A stretch of DNA of 64,000 bases from Anaerovorax odorimutans (GCA_016841185.1 JAENZQ010000011.1:47022-111021), one strand, 5' to 3'; shown: positions 1 through 10,025, counted from the stretch's first letter. Translations and numbers: made by a program. Notes: generated by a model from the sequence alone, not told the origin.

Positions 1-1092
1 CGAACTCACAAAATTATCAACCTCAACAGTATAATCTGTCGTATCGGAATCAAATGCCGGCGTTAATACGCCTTCACTTACAGTAAGTCCAATTAACTCC
101 CCTGCCAAATTAAGATTTTCCGATACATTACACTGACCTTGATTATTATTTCCCCAAGTTACTAAAGTACCGTCTGACTTTAATGCCATACTGTAATTAT
201 GTCCTGCTGATACAGCCACTACATCGGCTAATCCTTCTGGCACATTACATTGACTCATACCGTTAGAACCCCAAGCAACTACTGTACCATCGGACTTTAA
301 CGCCAAATTATGATATCCCCCTGCTGACACTGCTACTATTCCGGAAAGGCTTGCCACTTCACATTGATTGTTATCATTATTGCCCCAAGCCTCTACAGTA
401 CCATCTGACTTCAATGCAACAGAATGATAATAGCCTGCCGATACATCTACTGCATTAGAAAGACCTGATGGCACACTACACTGCCCGCTACCATTAGCTC
501 CAAAAGCCTTTACTGTACCGTCTGTCTTCAATGCAAGAGAGTGAAGCCGTCCTCCTGCTACCGCCACATTATCGGAGCCTGTTATATTACACTGACCTTT
601 GTTGTTCCAACCCCAGCCAACTACCGTGCCATCTTCTTTAAGGGCCAGAGCATGATAATACCCTGCCGATATCGCTGCCACGTCTGATAATTCTACTACG
701 ACGCACTGTCCGTAAGTATTATCACCCCAAGCTTCCAGCGTACCATCGAACTTTAATGCTATCGAGAAAGTATACCCTGCTGATACTGCTGTAATATCAG
801 AAAGTTCTTCCGGCACACCACACTGTCCTTCATTATTGTTTCCCCAGGCCTCCACCGTGCCGTCAGCATTCAGCACAATGCTGTGAAAACCTCCTGCTGC
901 AATCCTTTTTCCTGCCTCCTGAGCAGTGTTTAAGTCTGCAGCATACGCCTCTTCGGAAAAAATAACATATGAAATTAAACATATTACTGATATCCCAAGT
1001 ATTAAATTTATAATCTTTCTAAATAATCTCGTTCGCCTTTTCTCTTCACAGCTTATTTCAGTTTGGGCAAAAGCACATTCTTCTTCTTTCAC
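1..1092 (-). CDS. Secreted RCC1-repeat protein, C-terminus beyond window
   Basis: The gene is open to the window edge, so only the first 364 codons are visible. I chose the GTG at 1092 because AAAGGAG lies 8 nt upstream. A basic N-terminus and one hydrophobic stretch ending near an SEEAYA-like cleavage site suggest export, although the 30-odd residue cytoplasmic stretch is long. Seven RCC1-type blades follow, each with the pattern A-W-G-x-N-x-x-x-Q-C; the Cys after Gln replaces the usual Leu. After the propeller comes the start of a cadherin-like beta-sandwich (LxGLTVSEGxLTPAFDSDTxDYTV pattern). RCC1 propellers in bacterial surface proteins are thought to be binding scaffolds; the ligand is unknown. 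It lies 43 nt downstream of a DUF2442 gene and follows a MalT-like regulator. Confidence 0.85.
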   Translation of the reverse strand, partial: MKEEECAFAQTEISCEEKRRTRLFRKIINLILGISVICLISYVIFSEEAYAADLNTAQEAGKRIAAGGFHSIVLNADGTVEAWGNNNEGQCGVPEELSDITAVSAGYTFSIALKFDGTLEAWGDNTYGQCVVVELSDVAAISAGYYHALALKEDGTVVGWGWNNKGQCNITGSDNVAVAGGRLHSLALKTDGTVKAFGANGSGQCSVPSGLSNAVDVSAGYYHSVALKSDGTVEAWGNNDNNQCEVASLSGIVAVSAGGYHNLALKSDGTVVAWGSNGMSQCNVPEGLADVVAVSAGHNYSMALKSDGTLVTWGNNNQGQCNVSENLNLAGELIGLTVSEGVLTPAFDSDTTDYTVEVDNFVSS

Positions 1093-1135
1093 TTAAAAAA
1101 CTCCTTTCGCTCTTCAAAATCATTTAGATTATCGG

Positions 1136-1369
1136 TTATCTTTTCATCCAGTCCAGCATTTCGTAAACGTATAGCATTAAACTGTCGCTCCACCAAATAT
1201 ATTCATTATCTACAAGCCTACCCTCTTTAAAAAAATCAATGTCCTCAAGGGCTGCAAACCGTGTGGTTGCTAACTTTGGTTTGAGATTATATACAAAGCT
1301 TGAGCCATTTTCTAACTTCAATGAGATCTTATAATCATCAAGAAGCTCTACTGAGCATATTTTGTTCAT
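1136..1369 (-). CDS. DUF2442 family small protein
   Basis: A 77-residue protein starting at the ATG at 1369, which has AGGAGGG 4 nt upstream; an in-frame extension to 1399 lacks a ribosome site and would run into the hairpin. It has the DUF2442 pattern: an N-terminal beta hairpin (V-x-L-L-D-D-Y-x-I-x-L-x-L-E-N-G), then L-K-P-K-L-x-T-x-R-F-A-x-L, and a C-terminal W-x-D strand. DUF2442 proteins have no established biochemical role; some are found near toxin-antitoxin or regulatory loci. Here it lies between a MalT-like LuxR regulator and an RCC1 surface protein, the arrangement also seen at 23.3-29.9 kb, so a role tied to expression or export of that protein is possible but unproven. Confidence 0.8.
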   Translation of the reverse strand: MNKICSVELLDDYKISLKLENGSSFVYNLKPKLATTRFAALEDIDFFKEGRLVDNEYIWWSDSLMLYVYEMLDWMKR

Positions 1370-1392
1370 GCTTCCCTCCTTTATGGATAAAA

Positions 1393-1422
1393 ATTCCACT
1401 ATACTTCAAAGTATAGTGGAAT
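1393..1422 (-). terminator. Rho-independent terminator after the first MalT-like regulator
   Basis: A 13-bp perfect stem (1393-1405 with 1410-1422) has a 4-nt loop and T-runs on both sides. On the minus strand it follows the regulator that ends at 1492. It lies only 13 nt upstream of the DUF2442 ribosome site, so readthrough would carry the hairpin in the DUF2442 leader. Confidence 0.8.
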
Positions 1423-1491
1423 TTTTTGTACTTTTATATCACATAAAAATACCATTTTCTTCATGAAATAGCATGCTATGATAAAATCGTT

Positions 1492-3969
1492 CTACAAAAG
1501 CATATTCATCTCCTTGGCTTTATTAATTGCCAATGTTTTATTATTCACACTCAGCTTTATATAGATGTTTTGCAAATGTCTTCTGACTGTATTTGGGGAC
1601 AAGCAAAGCTTTTCTGCTATTTCTGTTTGCTTCAGGCCTTCACTAATGAGAGTCAACACATCAAGCTCCCTGTCGGTCAATGGTTCAGTTATTTCCAAAT
1701 CATTGATTTTTGATAAACCTTTTAGGAAGCGTTCTCCCAAGCATATGACTTTATTTAACCACTCACTGTCATCAACCCTTTTCAATTCCTTTAAAATCGG
1801 TTCAATATCCGGCATGCTTTCGGCAAAGGGCATGATAATACTGTCTGCCTGTGCAAGCTGTATGGCAGGGAGCAAGGCTTCTTTTGCTTTTTTTACCCCA
1901 TAAAGATGTTTTTTTGCTATGGCATCAAAAATACCCGCATAGATAAATCCGAATATGTGGTTATTGGTTCTATAGATTTCCCGCATGGTTTCAACAATAA
2001 CTTCAAGCTCTGCGTAATTTTTTCTCAGTATAGCCACCCTGCCGCCGACAATATAATTGATGCCCATTCCGGTATGAAAAAGACTCATATATAAAGTATC
2101 TCCTTTTTGAAACCATTTTGGGATCCTCTCCAATTTTCCTAAAATACCATATATATATCCTATAGCGTTGTCAACACTATTGAGCAGAATAGGCCTCCCT
2201 ACGGATTCGGCTTCTGTGTAAATTTCCTCCAATAAAGAAATTGCCTCTTGAGGTTTCCCATTTAGAATTGCAAGGCGTGCAAGGCAAAGGCTTCCGCAGA
2301 TGACAAGACTCAGCTGTTTTTTACTTTTTGCCTTGTATATGGCTTTGTAGGCAAAAAGCTCTGCACTGTTCAAATCTCCTGTTTCAAGGCAGTATTCCGC
2401 CCTTGCCGTATGTTCAAAGCCCATTCCGCAACCGTTGGATACATGAGTATGATACCAATTGTCTTCTTCAATAAGCTCTACAAGGGAAAGCAGCTTTTTT
2501 TCTTTTTTATGGTATAGATAAAGCGTATGAGGTGAGCCACAGGTAAACACCGATTCCGCATTTAATATTCGAGAGCTTGTGCCTCCGAAGAGGGTGAAAC
2601 CTTTTTTATGACATTTACTCATAGCAGCTACATCATTGAAGTACATGATGCTTTCCATAAGAGTGATTTCGCCTAAAATCTGTCCCTTATCTACCAGATT
2701 GTCATCTGCTTCATAGATTGATTTTGCTTCAGAGAGTAATCTCGAACCCTCTTTAGCATCCACAGCCAGCATATAAGAATATAAGTATGTAATGTAGGCA
2801 AGAGGGCGTGAAAGTTTCAGCTTTTTCTCCATATCATCAAATGCACTGACAATGATTTGCGGCGCTCTGTCCATAAGCTCAGCTGATCCCTGCATCTCAA
2901 ATATATCGAGGATTTTTTCAAAGCATTTTGCTTTGTGATAGCAATCTACCGCTTCAATTCTCCTGTCATGCCTTGTACACCATTCCCCGTATCGTGAGAA
3001 CAAGGCGTATTTATCCATATCAGCAGCATCAAAAAGTTCATTCAGCAGTATCTTTAATATCGCATGAATGGAATAAACCTTGTTCTTATCATCATATCGT
3101 ACAAAACAATTATTATCCGCTATTTTACGTATCAATGCCCCGGCTTTTTTGTTTCCGGTTACAAATACAGCATCAGCTATACCGAAGCTCTCAAAAAGAA
3201 AAAGCTTGAGCAGCACTTGCTGTGTCTCATTATCAAACTTGTCATATACCGCTGTTTTAATCAGTTTTTTGATATCCCTTATATCTTCAACTGTTCTATC
3301 CTCAGCATATTTGAGAAGCATAAGATAAATGGCTGCTGCCCAGCCATCTGTGTTTCTTATCAATAAATTCTGTTCCTTTTTAGAAAGAAAAAAATTGTTT
3401 ATTTCAAACAAATCTACTGTTTCCTCTTCATTAAATTCGAACTCATCCTGGGGAAGTTCTATGCATAAGCCCTTTAGTGAAAGCTCTTCAATGGGAATAG
3501 CAGGTATACTACGACTGATCAGCATAATATGTAGCTTGGAATCATTTTTTTTTGCAAAAAACGCTAAGAAATCGTTCATATATTTACTTTTGTTTTCATG
3601 GAAATCATCTATAACTATAACTGTGTGTTCTGTCACGATTTTATTTATCATATCAATAATTCGATCCATATCCACTGAATTTTGTGGAAGTCCGTATTCC
3701 GCAAAACGTTTTGATACATTCGGATCAATGGCTTCAAAACTTTGACAAAATTTCTGCCACATCCATAATTCGTCACTTTCCTCGGTATACAATGAAAACC
3801 ATACATGCCGAAGATTCTTTTTAAGACTGAGAAAATTTTTTACTGCCGTTGTCTTGCCATAGCCCATAGATGAAAGCAAAAGAAAAAGCGGTACTTCCAA
3901 TATTCCTTCAAGCATTTTATTAATACGCTTTCGGTTCAATAATTTAGGTTTAAACAATTTACTATTCAT
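1492..3969 (-). CDS. MalT-like LuxR-family transcriptional regulator (STAND ATPase)
   Basis: An 825-residue protein with MalT/LAL-type architecture. Residues 36-41 are a Walker A (GYGKTT), residues 118-122 a Walker B (IVIDD followed by FHE), then a winged-helix region and a long helical TPR-like sensor region. A LuxR helix-turn-helix occupies roughly residues 760-825 (T-D-R-E-L-D-V-L ... S-P-N-T-V-R-R-H-L). MalT-type proteins bind ATP and an inducer, oligomerise and activate transcription; the inducer here cannot be read from sequence. The ATG at 3969 follows AGGAG at normal spacing. A REP palindrome sits 15 nt upstream of the start. It is likely to control the downstream DUF2442 and RCC1 genes, by position only. 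Confidence 0.9.
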   Translation of the reverse strand: MNSKLFKPKLLNRKRINKMLEGILEVPLFLLLSSMGYGKTTAVKNFLSLKKNLRHVWFSLYTEESDELWMWQKFCQSFEAIDPNVSKRFAEYGLPQNSVDMDRIIDMINKIVTEHTVIVIDDFHENKSKYMNDFLAFFAKKNDSKLHIMLISRSIPAIPIEELSLKGLCIELPQDEFEFNEEETVDLFEINNFFLSKKEQNLLIRNTDGWAAAIYLMLLKYAEDRTVEDIRDIKKLIKTAVYDKFDNETQQVLLKLFLFESFGIADAVFVTGNKKAGALIRKIADNNCFVRYDDKNKVYSIHAILKILLNELFDAADMDKYALFSRYGEWCTRHDRRIEAVDCYHKAKCFEKILDIFEMQGSAELMDRAPQIIVSAFDDMEKKLKLSRPLAYITYLYSYMLAVDAKEGSRLLSEAKSIYEADDNLVDKGQILGEITLMESIMYFNDVAAMSKCHKKGFTLFGGTSSRILNAESVFTCGSPHTLYLYHKKEKKLLSLVELIEEDNWYHTHVSNGCGMGFEHTARAEYCLETGDLNSAELFAYKAIYKAKSKKQLSLVICGSLCLARLAILNGKPQEAISLLEEIYTEAESVGRPILLNSVDNAIGYIYGILGKLERIPKWFQKGDTLYMSLFHTGMGINYIVGGRVAILRKNYAELEVIVETMREIYRTNNHIFGFIYAGIFDAIAKKHLYGVKKAKEALLPAIQLAQADSIIMPFAESMPDIEPILKELKRVDDSEWLNKVICLGERFLKGLSKINDLEITEPLTDRELDVLTLISEGLKQTEIAEKLCLSPNTVRRHLQNIYIKLSVNNKTLAINKAKEMNMLL

Positions 3970-3983
3970 TTTTCACTCCTAAA

Positions 3984-4024
3984 GGGATAAGGGGACAGGT
4001 TCATTGTCCCTGTCCTCTTGTTCC
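3984..4024. repeat. REP palindrome upstream of MalT-like regulator
   Basis: Imperfect 15-bp arms (3984-3998 and 4010-4024) surround a GTTCATTGTCC loop. This is the same family as the perfect palindrome at 49650-49690. On the minus strand the hairpin would lie immediately before the ribosome site of the regulator starting at 3969. Confidence 0.75.
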
Positions 4025-4057
4025 TCTCTAATAGACCCTCAACCGTTAAAAACACAT

Positions 4058-4155
4058 TCATCTTCCAGTTAATGCTTTTTCTATTGTTTCTTTATTTCTC
4101 TCAACAAAATTATTCCCGGGAATAGTACTGCATTTTCTGCATTTAAATCATAACA
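4058..4155 (-). pseudogene. 3' fragment of a DUF3795 gene
   Basis: Read on the minus strand, this stretch encodes the last ~33 residues of a DUF3795/zinc-ribbon protein (C-R-K-C then N-N-F-V-E-R-N-K-E-T-I-E-K-A-L) with one base lost near its upstream end. The intact counterpart is the gene at 49724-50245. The similarity continues past the stop codon into the adjacent REP palindrome in both places, so the unit copied was gene end plus REP. No start or upstream half is present. Confidence 0.75.
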
Positions 4156-4226
4156 AACTCACACATTTTCTTAATACCGGGAGACGAGGTGCAGCTAACC
4201 TGCCCCCTTTGCCCCTTCCGCTTCAA

Positions 4227-7200
4227 TTAAATCATATTTGATTTTTGTAGAAGCCTCCTCACCGCAGTGGCAACTTCTGCTCTGGTCATCAGACTCTTCG
4301 GCTCAAGTTTTGTATCGGACTTTCCGGACACAATGCCTTTTTCTATGCATAATGCCACGCTTTCATGTGACCATATTGATGTCTGCTGTGCATCTTCAAA
4401 TCCTGAAAGAAGAGTTTCTATATTTTTTGCCGTTATTTCACCCTTCAGTCCGGTAATCTGCATTGCCCTGGCTATCATGACCATGGCTTGTTCTCTGGTG
4501 ACTTTATCTGTTGGTTTAAATGTACCGTCATCATATCCGGATATAAGCCCGTATTCAGAAGCTATGGATATTGCATCATAGTACCACGCATCTTTTGTTA
4601 CATCGATAAAGGCATCTTCTCCAGTGTCGGATCTCATTAGTCCCAGTCCTTTAACTAAGATGGCCGCAAACTCTGCCCGGGTAATATCCCTATCAGGTTC
4701 AAATTTATTATCACCTATTCCGTTAATGACAAGTCTTGAAGCCATATCTTCTATAGCTTCTTTTGCCCAGTGTTTTTTGACATCCTCAAAGGTCTTAGGA
4801 CTATAGATAACAGAATATGTGCTATTGGTTAAGCTATTGATTTTTGCATAGTATTTTCCGTCTACTTGTATTATAGTTGTTGGTACATGCGAGAAGGTAC
4901 CGTCTTCATTCAGCACAACCCCTGTTGTGATTTTACTCGGATCTATACCATCCGGTATGGCAATCATCCTTTCCACATAGCCATTAAATTTGCTTACTTC
5001 TACTGTTTTATCCCCGTTTGTACAGGTAATATTGAACTCTACAGGCTTAACGACAATCTGGTAGTTGTTTTTATTGGCAGTATCCTCAACAATCCTTACT
5101 GTATCTGCCGGTGGTTCACTGATTGTGATACTTACTTTAATATCTTTCAGTTCTGCCTCAGTTCCTATCTGTTCCGATACACTATCCATATTTAACTCTG
5201 TAGCAGGTAGTGTGTAAGTTACATTTTCGGTTTTGATCTGAAGAACAGCTTCTTTTTCTTCCATATTCTTAATGGTCCGTCCGTCTAATTCTCCTACAAC
5301 CGTATCTGAGCTATCAGCCACAGGAATCACAATTGCTGTATTACTTCCCTGTAGTTGAAGCTGTTTATTTATCTTATCACCGTCTACTGTTATGATCGTA
5401 ACAATTTTATCTCCTTGCTGCGTGGTGGTAGAAGTTGCCGCCCTTTCCAGCTTACCATTTATTAAAACTTCAACATCTGAATCCGAAGTACTTTGGGATG
5501 TATCATCATCGTTGTCTCTACTGTTTGATGACCTGCGAGGTGTTGCACTGATCTCATTGGAAAATGCACTCTCTACGCCACTGTTAACGGAAGTCACTGA
5601 AAAGTAATAGGTCACTCCATTGGTAAGTCCTTGTGCCGTATAGCTTAATTCATTTGTTGTGTTTATGGCTGAATAAGTTCGGCTTTGGGTGCCTTGATAA
5701 ACTTTATATTCTATATCATCTCCACTTACCTGACTCCATTTTATTGCTACCTCTTTGTTTCCGGCTCTTACAAGCTGAAGGGCGGGTATTCCAGATGCTG
5801 GTGCCTGTGGTGTTGCACTGACTTCGTTGGAAAAGTCACTTTCGCCTCCGCCGTTTATGGCTTTCACGGCAAAATAGTAAGTAGTGCCATTGGTCAGTCC
5901 TGTCTTTGTATATGAAGTACCGCTTACTGTAGTGATAGCCGAATAGCTTCTAACTTGTGTTCCCATATATACATCATAGGTAACGGCTCTTTCTACACTT
6001 TCCCATGTGATGGTGACTTCTTCATCTCCTGATGATACTGCGATGATTGGAGCTGCAGGCACACCGGGTGCTGGTAATGCCACCTGTGAACTTGTGATGC
6101 TTTCTATCCCTGTCGCAGTAAATATGAGTTGTGCGTTATTGACCTGTGCTTCATTCTCAGTCCCTAAGTCCGTAAAGGTTACGATTCCGTTGGATGCAGT
6201 TTTAGTAGTAGTACCTGTTAAATTCCAATTACCTGCATCTTTCTTGGACGCTGTTATCACTGTACTGTTATCTTGTGTACACACATTTCCGAATTGGTCT
6301 TTTAAGGTAATAACAGGCTGTCTGTTAAACTCTCCACCATTTGATAAAGGTGCCTGCATATCCGTTGTCAGTTCTATAGCTGCTGCTGTTCGTGGTGTCG
6401 GTGAGATCGACAAAGCATTGCTTTGCTGACTGATTAAGCCTTCTATGTTAAACAAAATACTTTGTACATCTGCTTTATTTAATACCAATAACGGTGTTGC
6501 AACACCATTGGTAAAGCTGATGCTTGCCACTGTATCACCATCTGGTTCAAGGTTTATTCCTCTAAAGCTGCCAAATGTACCGTCTGGTGCTGCTTCATAT
6601 CCTTCTATGGTTACGTTATTATTACCACCAAAAGTTGTATCCGTTTCTCCCGAGGAGTTTTTTACTGTCAAGGTGATAATATTCTCTGCTCCTGCTTGTG
6701 GCGTAAGGGTACTGGCTCCTGCTTCTGCTTCATAATCATTAACTAAATTGACTGTAATATTGACTGTTGCTTCGTTGGAATCTGAAGTGCCATCTGAAGC
6801 CTTCCAGGTAAAGCTATCTGTTCCGGCAAAGCTATTTTCCGGTGTATAAGTAAAAGTTCCGTCTGCATTTAATGTGACATCCCCATTGCTACCATTGGAT
6901 ACCAATAAATAAGTCAACGCCTCTTCAGTATCAACATCTGCTCCATATATAGAAAGGTCTCCACTATATGGCTCATTCGCATCTGTGGTAAAGCTATGAT
7001 TGCTTGCTGTCGGTGCATCATTAACAGATGTTACATTTACGGTAACCTCTGCAACTGTTGATGTTCCACCGTCATTATCCGTTACCGTCACCGCTACAGT
7101 ACGTGGCAATGTATTAGGGCTTTCAGTATCACTGTTTCTATATTGAAGCGCCCGTATTAGCGCCGTCACCTTTGCTACTGTTGCGTTAGCATTTAAATTT

Positions 7201-10025
7201 ACTACCAGGTCATTACCTTGTGATATGTCATTAGCTAATGTTCCTACAACGGTTCCACTAACCGATACATTACTTCCTGCAGTAGTTCCTGAAAGACCTA
7301 TTCCACTATCGCTATTAAATTCCAGTATATCTTCTTCGCTTTGCTTGTTCGCTGTTATGACTGCTATTACGTTGCCGCCGTTTAGGTTAGCAGGGTTTTC
7401 TTGATCAGATACTGTAGCATTAGAATCCTTATCCAAAAGTACACCGGCACTATCTTCAATGAATGTTACGCTGTCGCCGTCAAGATTACTTATTACAGGT
7501 GGATCGTTTACATCCGTTATAGTTATCGTAAATGACTCCTCACAACTGGCAGAGCTGAGGTCTGTTGTTCTTATCCTTATGTTGTAACTGCTTTTGGTTT
7601 CGTAGTCCGGAACTACTGACAGCTTTAGCTGGTTTCCGTCTATCGTAAAGCTTCCGTTGTCTGTGTCGCCTGTTCCTGCTATTAATTCATATGTAAAGCT
7701 ATCTCCTGCATCCACATCCGTTGTGCTTAAGGTTCCCACTGCAGTATCTATGGGTGTGTTTTCAGCAACACTTGTACCGGTCAGTGTTATGTTGACAGGA
7801 GCATCATTAACATCTGAAATACTAATAGTTGCAGCTGCTGTATTTGAGCTAAAGGCTGTTGTCCCACCGTTGGATGAAGCATCTGCGGTCCTTTGAGTGC
7901 CATTATCAGACGCTGTTCCTACGGTACTATCCCATGCCCTAAATGCTACAGTTGCCGTTTCTCCGTTTTGTCCATCCGGTACATAACGAATTTCAAATGA
8001 ACCGGATAACAGCAATGCTGTACTTTCTGAGACAGTGCCAAAATCCGTCCATGTACTACCATCTGTTGAATACTGCCATGTTCCGTTTCCTGTCGTTCCT
8101 GTTACAGCTATACCCAGTATGTTTCCATCCACATCCGTCATTGAGCTGCTGCTTATTATATTCGATATATTTATACGATCACTGGTGGTATCTTCGTTGG
8201 TAGGTGTTAGGGTTATTATTGTACTATCAACAGTCGGGGCATCGTTTACCGCCGTAATATTAATATTTACTGTTCCCAGCGATACATCAGTTCCGCCTCC
8301 TGTTCCTGTATTGCCGCCATCGTTGGCAGTCAAGGTCAGGAAGGCCGCACTATTTCCGTTTACATTAGCTGCACCGGTATATTTGATATTAGAAGCAGTA
8401 TTTATATATGTATCAATGTTGGCTACGGTTCCGCTTAAAGTTAATGTTGCCGTTCCACTTCCCCCTACGGTAACACCGCCACCTGATGAAGCAGAAAAGG
8501 TGCCTTCATTTGCAGACAATGTTAAAGTAATGGATCCCGAACCGGCATCAACATCTGAAAATGTCGCAGATGACAGGTCCACATTACTAAGCACATCCTC
8601 AGTGACTGTTATATTTGCAGGAAGCCCAGAAATAACAGGATCATCATTAACAGCCGTAATGTCAATATTTCCTTCTCCCAACTGAGGATTTACCGTACCA
8701 TCATTTGCATTAATAGTAAAGACAGCTGCATTATTGCCGCTGGCATTGGGTGCACCGATATATTGGATATTGGATGCAGTATCTAAAAAAGCATTGATAT
8801 CCGAAGCGGTGCCCGATAGGGTCAAGCTTCCTGTCCCACTTCCACCTACAGTCGTTCCCCCACTGGAAGTAGCCGTAAAGGTTCCCTTTGAAGCAGCTAT
8901 CGTTACAGTAAGAGAATCGCCATCTACATCTGAAAATGTCGCAGATGATAGGTCCACATTGCTAAGTACATCCTCTGTGACTGTTATATCCGATGGCAGC
9001 CCGGTAACAGTTGGTTCGGTATTGGTACCTGTTCCCTGAATATCAAAGGTATATGGATTTTCGTCACTATCATCATTGGCAATAGACACAGAAGCCCTTC
9101 GCGTACCTGTTCCGGAAGGATCAAAAGTGATTTGAAATGTCGTGCTTTCACCTGAGTTAATAGTAGAAGAAGGAATTGAAGTAATACTAAAGTCTGCTGC
9201 ATGGGTGCCGTTTATTGATATGTATGGAGATGTACCGGTCAAAGCTAAGGCCCTTGTTCCTGTATTTTGAATGGTAAAGGTTCGAGTTATTGATCCCGAA
9301 GCAGGTTCAACAGAGCCGAAGTCTGTATGATCCGACGCAGATGGTGTATCGTCTCCATCAGCAATAGTAGTATTGTTGCCGGTAATATTTATTTCAGGAT
9401 AAGAATGCGTAAGTATTAGCTTTATACCATCATATTGAATATAATCTTCCGGACTTTCATTACTTATGGTCGCTTCAAGTATGACTTTAACCTGTCGTGT
9501 ATCGGTATGTATGGTTGCATTGCTTATGGATTTCTCCTGCCAACCTGTGTCAAAATCTGGTGCATCTCCAACAGTTTCATATTGTTCTCCAGGAATCAAA
9601 ACACCGCTCTCATCCAAAAGCTCCAATTTTATTTTATTTGTCGAAGCGGCTTTATATCTCGATACATACCCACTTAATACTAATTCAACCTCGCCATTGC
9701 TTATATCTGCAGCCAGGTCACTTATGTCTATAATCTGATAAATAGAAGTACTTGCCGGAATCCCCGGGCAATATGTATAACAATAACCTGCTAAGTCCGT
9801 ATCATCCGGACTCGGGTTAAGACCAAGGTCCGCAGAGGTGAGCCATAATAAGCCCGCTCCATCAAAGGGTGTCCAGCCTGAAAAGCCGTTAACACAATTA
9901 CCGTTAAGTACAAGATCCGTGTTATATTCTGCGCCATAAGAAAGCGAATACGGTATGAATAATAAAAAAAGAATTGCTATGAAAATAATTATGTGTTTTA
10001 TTTTGATAAAAGAAGACTGCTTCAT
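4227..10025 (-). CDS. Giant secreted cadherin/FN3/SLH surface protein
   Basis: About 1932 residues. I prefer the ATG at 10025, with GAAGGGA about 9 nt upstream; the in-frame ATG at 10046 has no ribosome site. A signal peptide (hydrophobic IIIFIAILFLLFIPY, then A-E) leads into a carbohydrate-binding-like sandwich (~35-205), a HYDIN/choice-of-anchor-D type Ig domain (~210-340: FxIxNTG, TFDPSGTG), and a long series of cadherin-like repeats (~340-1100) with recurring ITAVNDxP and TEDVLSNVDLSSATFSDVD segments. Invasin-like modules, two FN3 domains (~1315-1470) and three SLH domains (~1750-1930) follow. SLH domains bind pyruvylated wall polymers, so this is a wall-anchored adhesin or matrix protein; the ligand is unknown. 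It is apparently monocistronic. Confidence 0.88.
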   Translation of the reverse strand: MKQSSFIKIKHIIIFIAILFLLFIPYSLSYGAEYNTDLVLNGNCVNGFSGWTPFDGAGLLWLTSADLGLNPSPDDTDLAGYCYTYCPGIPASTSIYQIIDISDLAADISNGEVELVLSGYVSRYKAASTNKIKLELLDESGVLIPGEQYETVGDAPDFDTGWQEKSISNATIHTDTRQVKVILEATISNESPEDYIQYDGIKLILTHSYPEINITGNNTTIADGDDTPSASDHTDFGSVEPASGSITRTFTIQNTGTRALALTGTSPYISINGTHAADFSITSIPSSTINSGESTTFQITFDPSGTGTRRASVSIANDDSDENPYTFDIQGTGTNTEPTVTGLPSDITVTEDVLSNVDLSSATFSDVDGDSLTVTIAASKGTFTATSSGGTTVGGSGTGSLTLSGTASDINAFLDTASNIQYIGAPNASGNNAAVFTINANDGTVNPQLGEGNIDITAVNDDPVISGLPANITVTEDVLSNVDLSSATFSDVDAGSGSITLTLSANEGTFSASSGGGVTVGGSGTATLTLSGTVANIDTYINTASNIKYTGAANVNGNSAAFLTLTANDGGNTGTGGGTDVSLGTVNINITAVNDAPTVDSTIITLTPTNEDTTSDRINISNIISSSSMTDVDGNILGIAVTGTTGNGTWQYSTDGSTWTDFGTVSESTALLLSGSFEIRYVPDGQNGETATVAFRAWDSTVGTASDNGTQRTADASSNGGTTAFSSNTAAATISISDVNDAPVNITLTGTSVAENTPIDTAVGTLSTTDVDAGDSFTYELIAGTGDTDNGSFTIDGNQLKLSVVPDYETKSSYNIRIRTTDLSSASCEESFTITITDVNDPPVISNLDGDSVTFIEDSAGVLLDKDSNATVSDQENPANLNGGNVIAVITANKQSEEDILEFNSDSGIGLSGTTAGSNVSVSGTVVGTLANDISQGNDLVVNLNANATVAKVTALIRALQYRNSDTESPNTLPRTVAVTVTDNDGGTSTVAEVTVNVTSVNDAPTASNHSFTTDANEPYSGDLSIYGADVDTEEALTYLLVSNGSNGDVTLNADGTFTYTPENSFAGTDSFTWKASDGTSDSNEATVNITVNLVNDYEAEAGASTLTPQAGAENIITLTVKNSSGETDTTFGGNNNVTIEGYEAAPDGTFGSFRGINLEPDGDTVASISFTNGVATPLLVLNKADVQSILFNIEGLISQQSNALSISPTPRTAAAIELTTDMQAPLSNGGEFNRQPVITLKDQFGNVCTQDNSTVITASKKDAGNWNLTGTTTKTASNGIVTFTDLGTENEAQVNNAQLIFTATGIESITSSQVALPAPGVPAAPIIAVSSGDEEVTITWESVERAVTYDVYMGTQVRSYSAITTVSGTSYTKTGLTNGTTYYFAVKAINGGGESDFSNEVSATPQAPASGIPALQLVRAGNKEVAIKWSQVSGDDIEYKVYQGTQSRTYSAINTTNELSYTAQGLTNGVTYYFSVTSVNSGVESAFSNEISATPRRSSNSRDNDDDTSQSTSDSDVEVLINGKLERAATSTTTQQGDKIVTIITVDGDKINKQLQLQGSNTAIVIPVADSSDTVVGELDGRTIKNMEEKEAVLQIKTENVTYTLPATELNMDSVSEQIGTEAELKDIKVSITISEPPADTVRIVEDTANKNNYQIVVKPVEFNITCTNGDKTVEVSKFNGYVERMIAIPDGIDPSKITTGVVLNEDGTFSHVPTTIIQVDGKYYAKINSLTNSTYSVIYSPKTFEDVKKHWAKEAIEDMASRLVINGIGDNKFEPDRDITRAEFAAILVKGLGLMRSDTGEDAFIDVTKDAWYYDAISIASEYGLISGYDDGTFKPTDKVTREQAMVMIARAMQITGLKGEITAKNIETLLSGFEDAQQTSIWSHESVALCIEKGIVSGKSDTKLEPKSLMTRAEVATAVRRLLQKSNMI

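Noticed and set aside
1565..2094. Plus-strand open frames opposite the first MalT-like regulator
   Set aside because: They lie wholly inside a well-supported minus-strand gene, have no ribosome sites and resemble no family.
9466..9738. Plus-strand frames opposite the N-terminal region of the cadherin/SLH gene
   Set aside because: Three overlapping frames in the same place with no initiation signals; shadows of the real gene.
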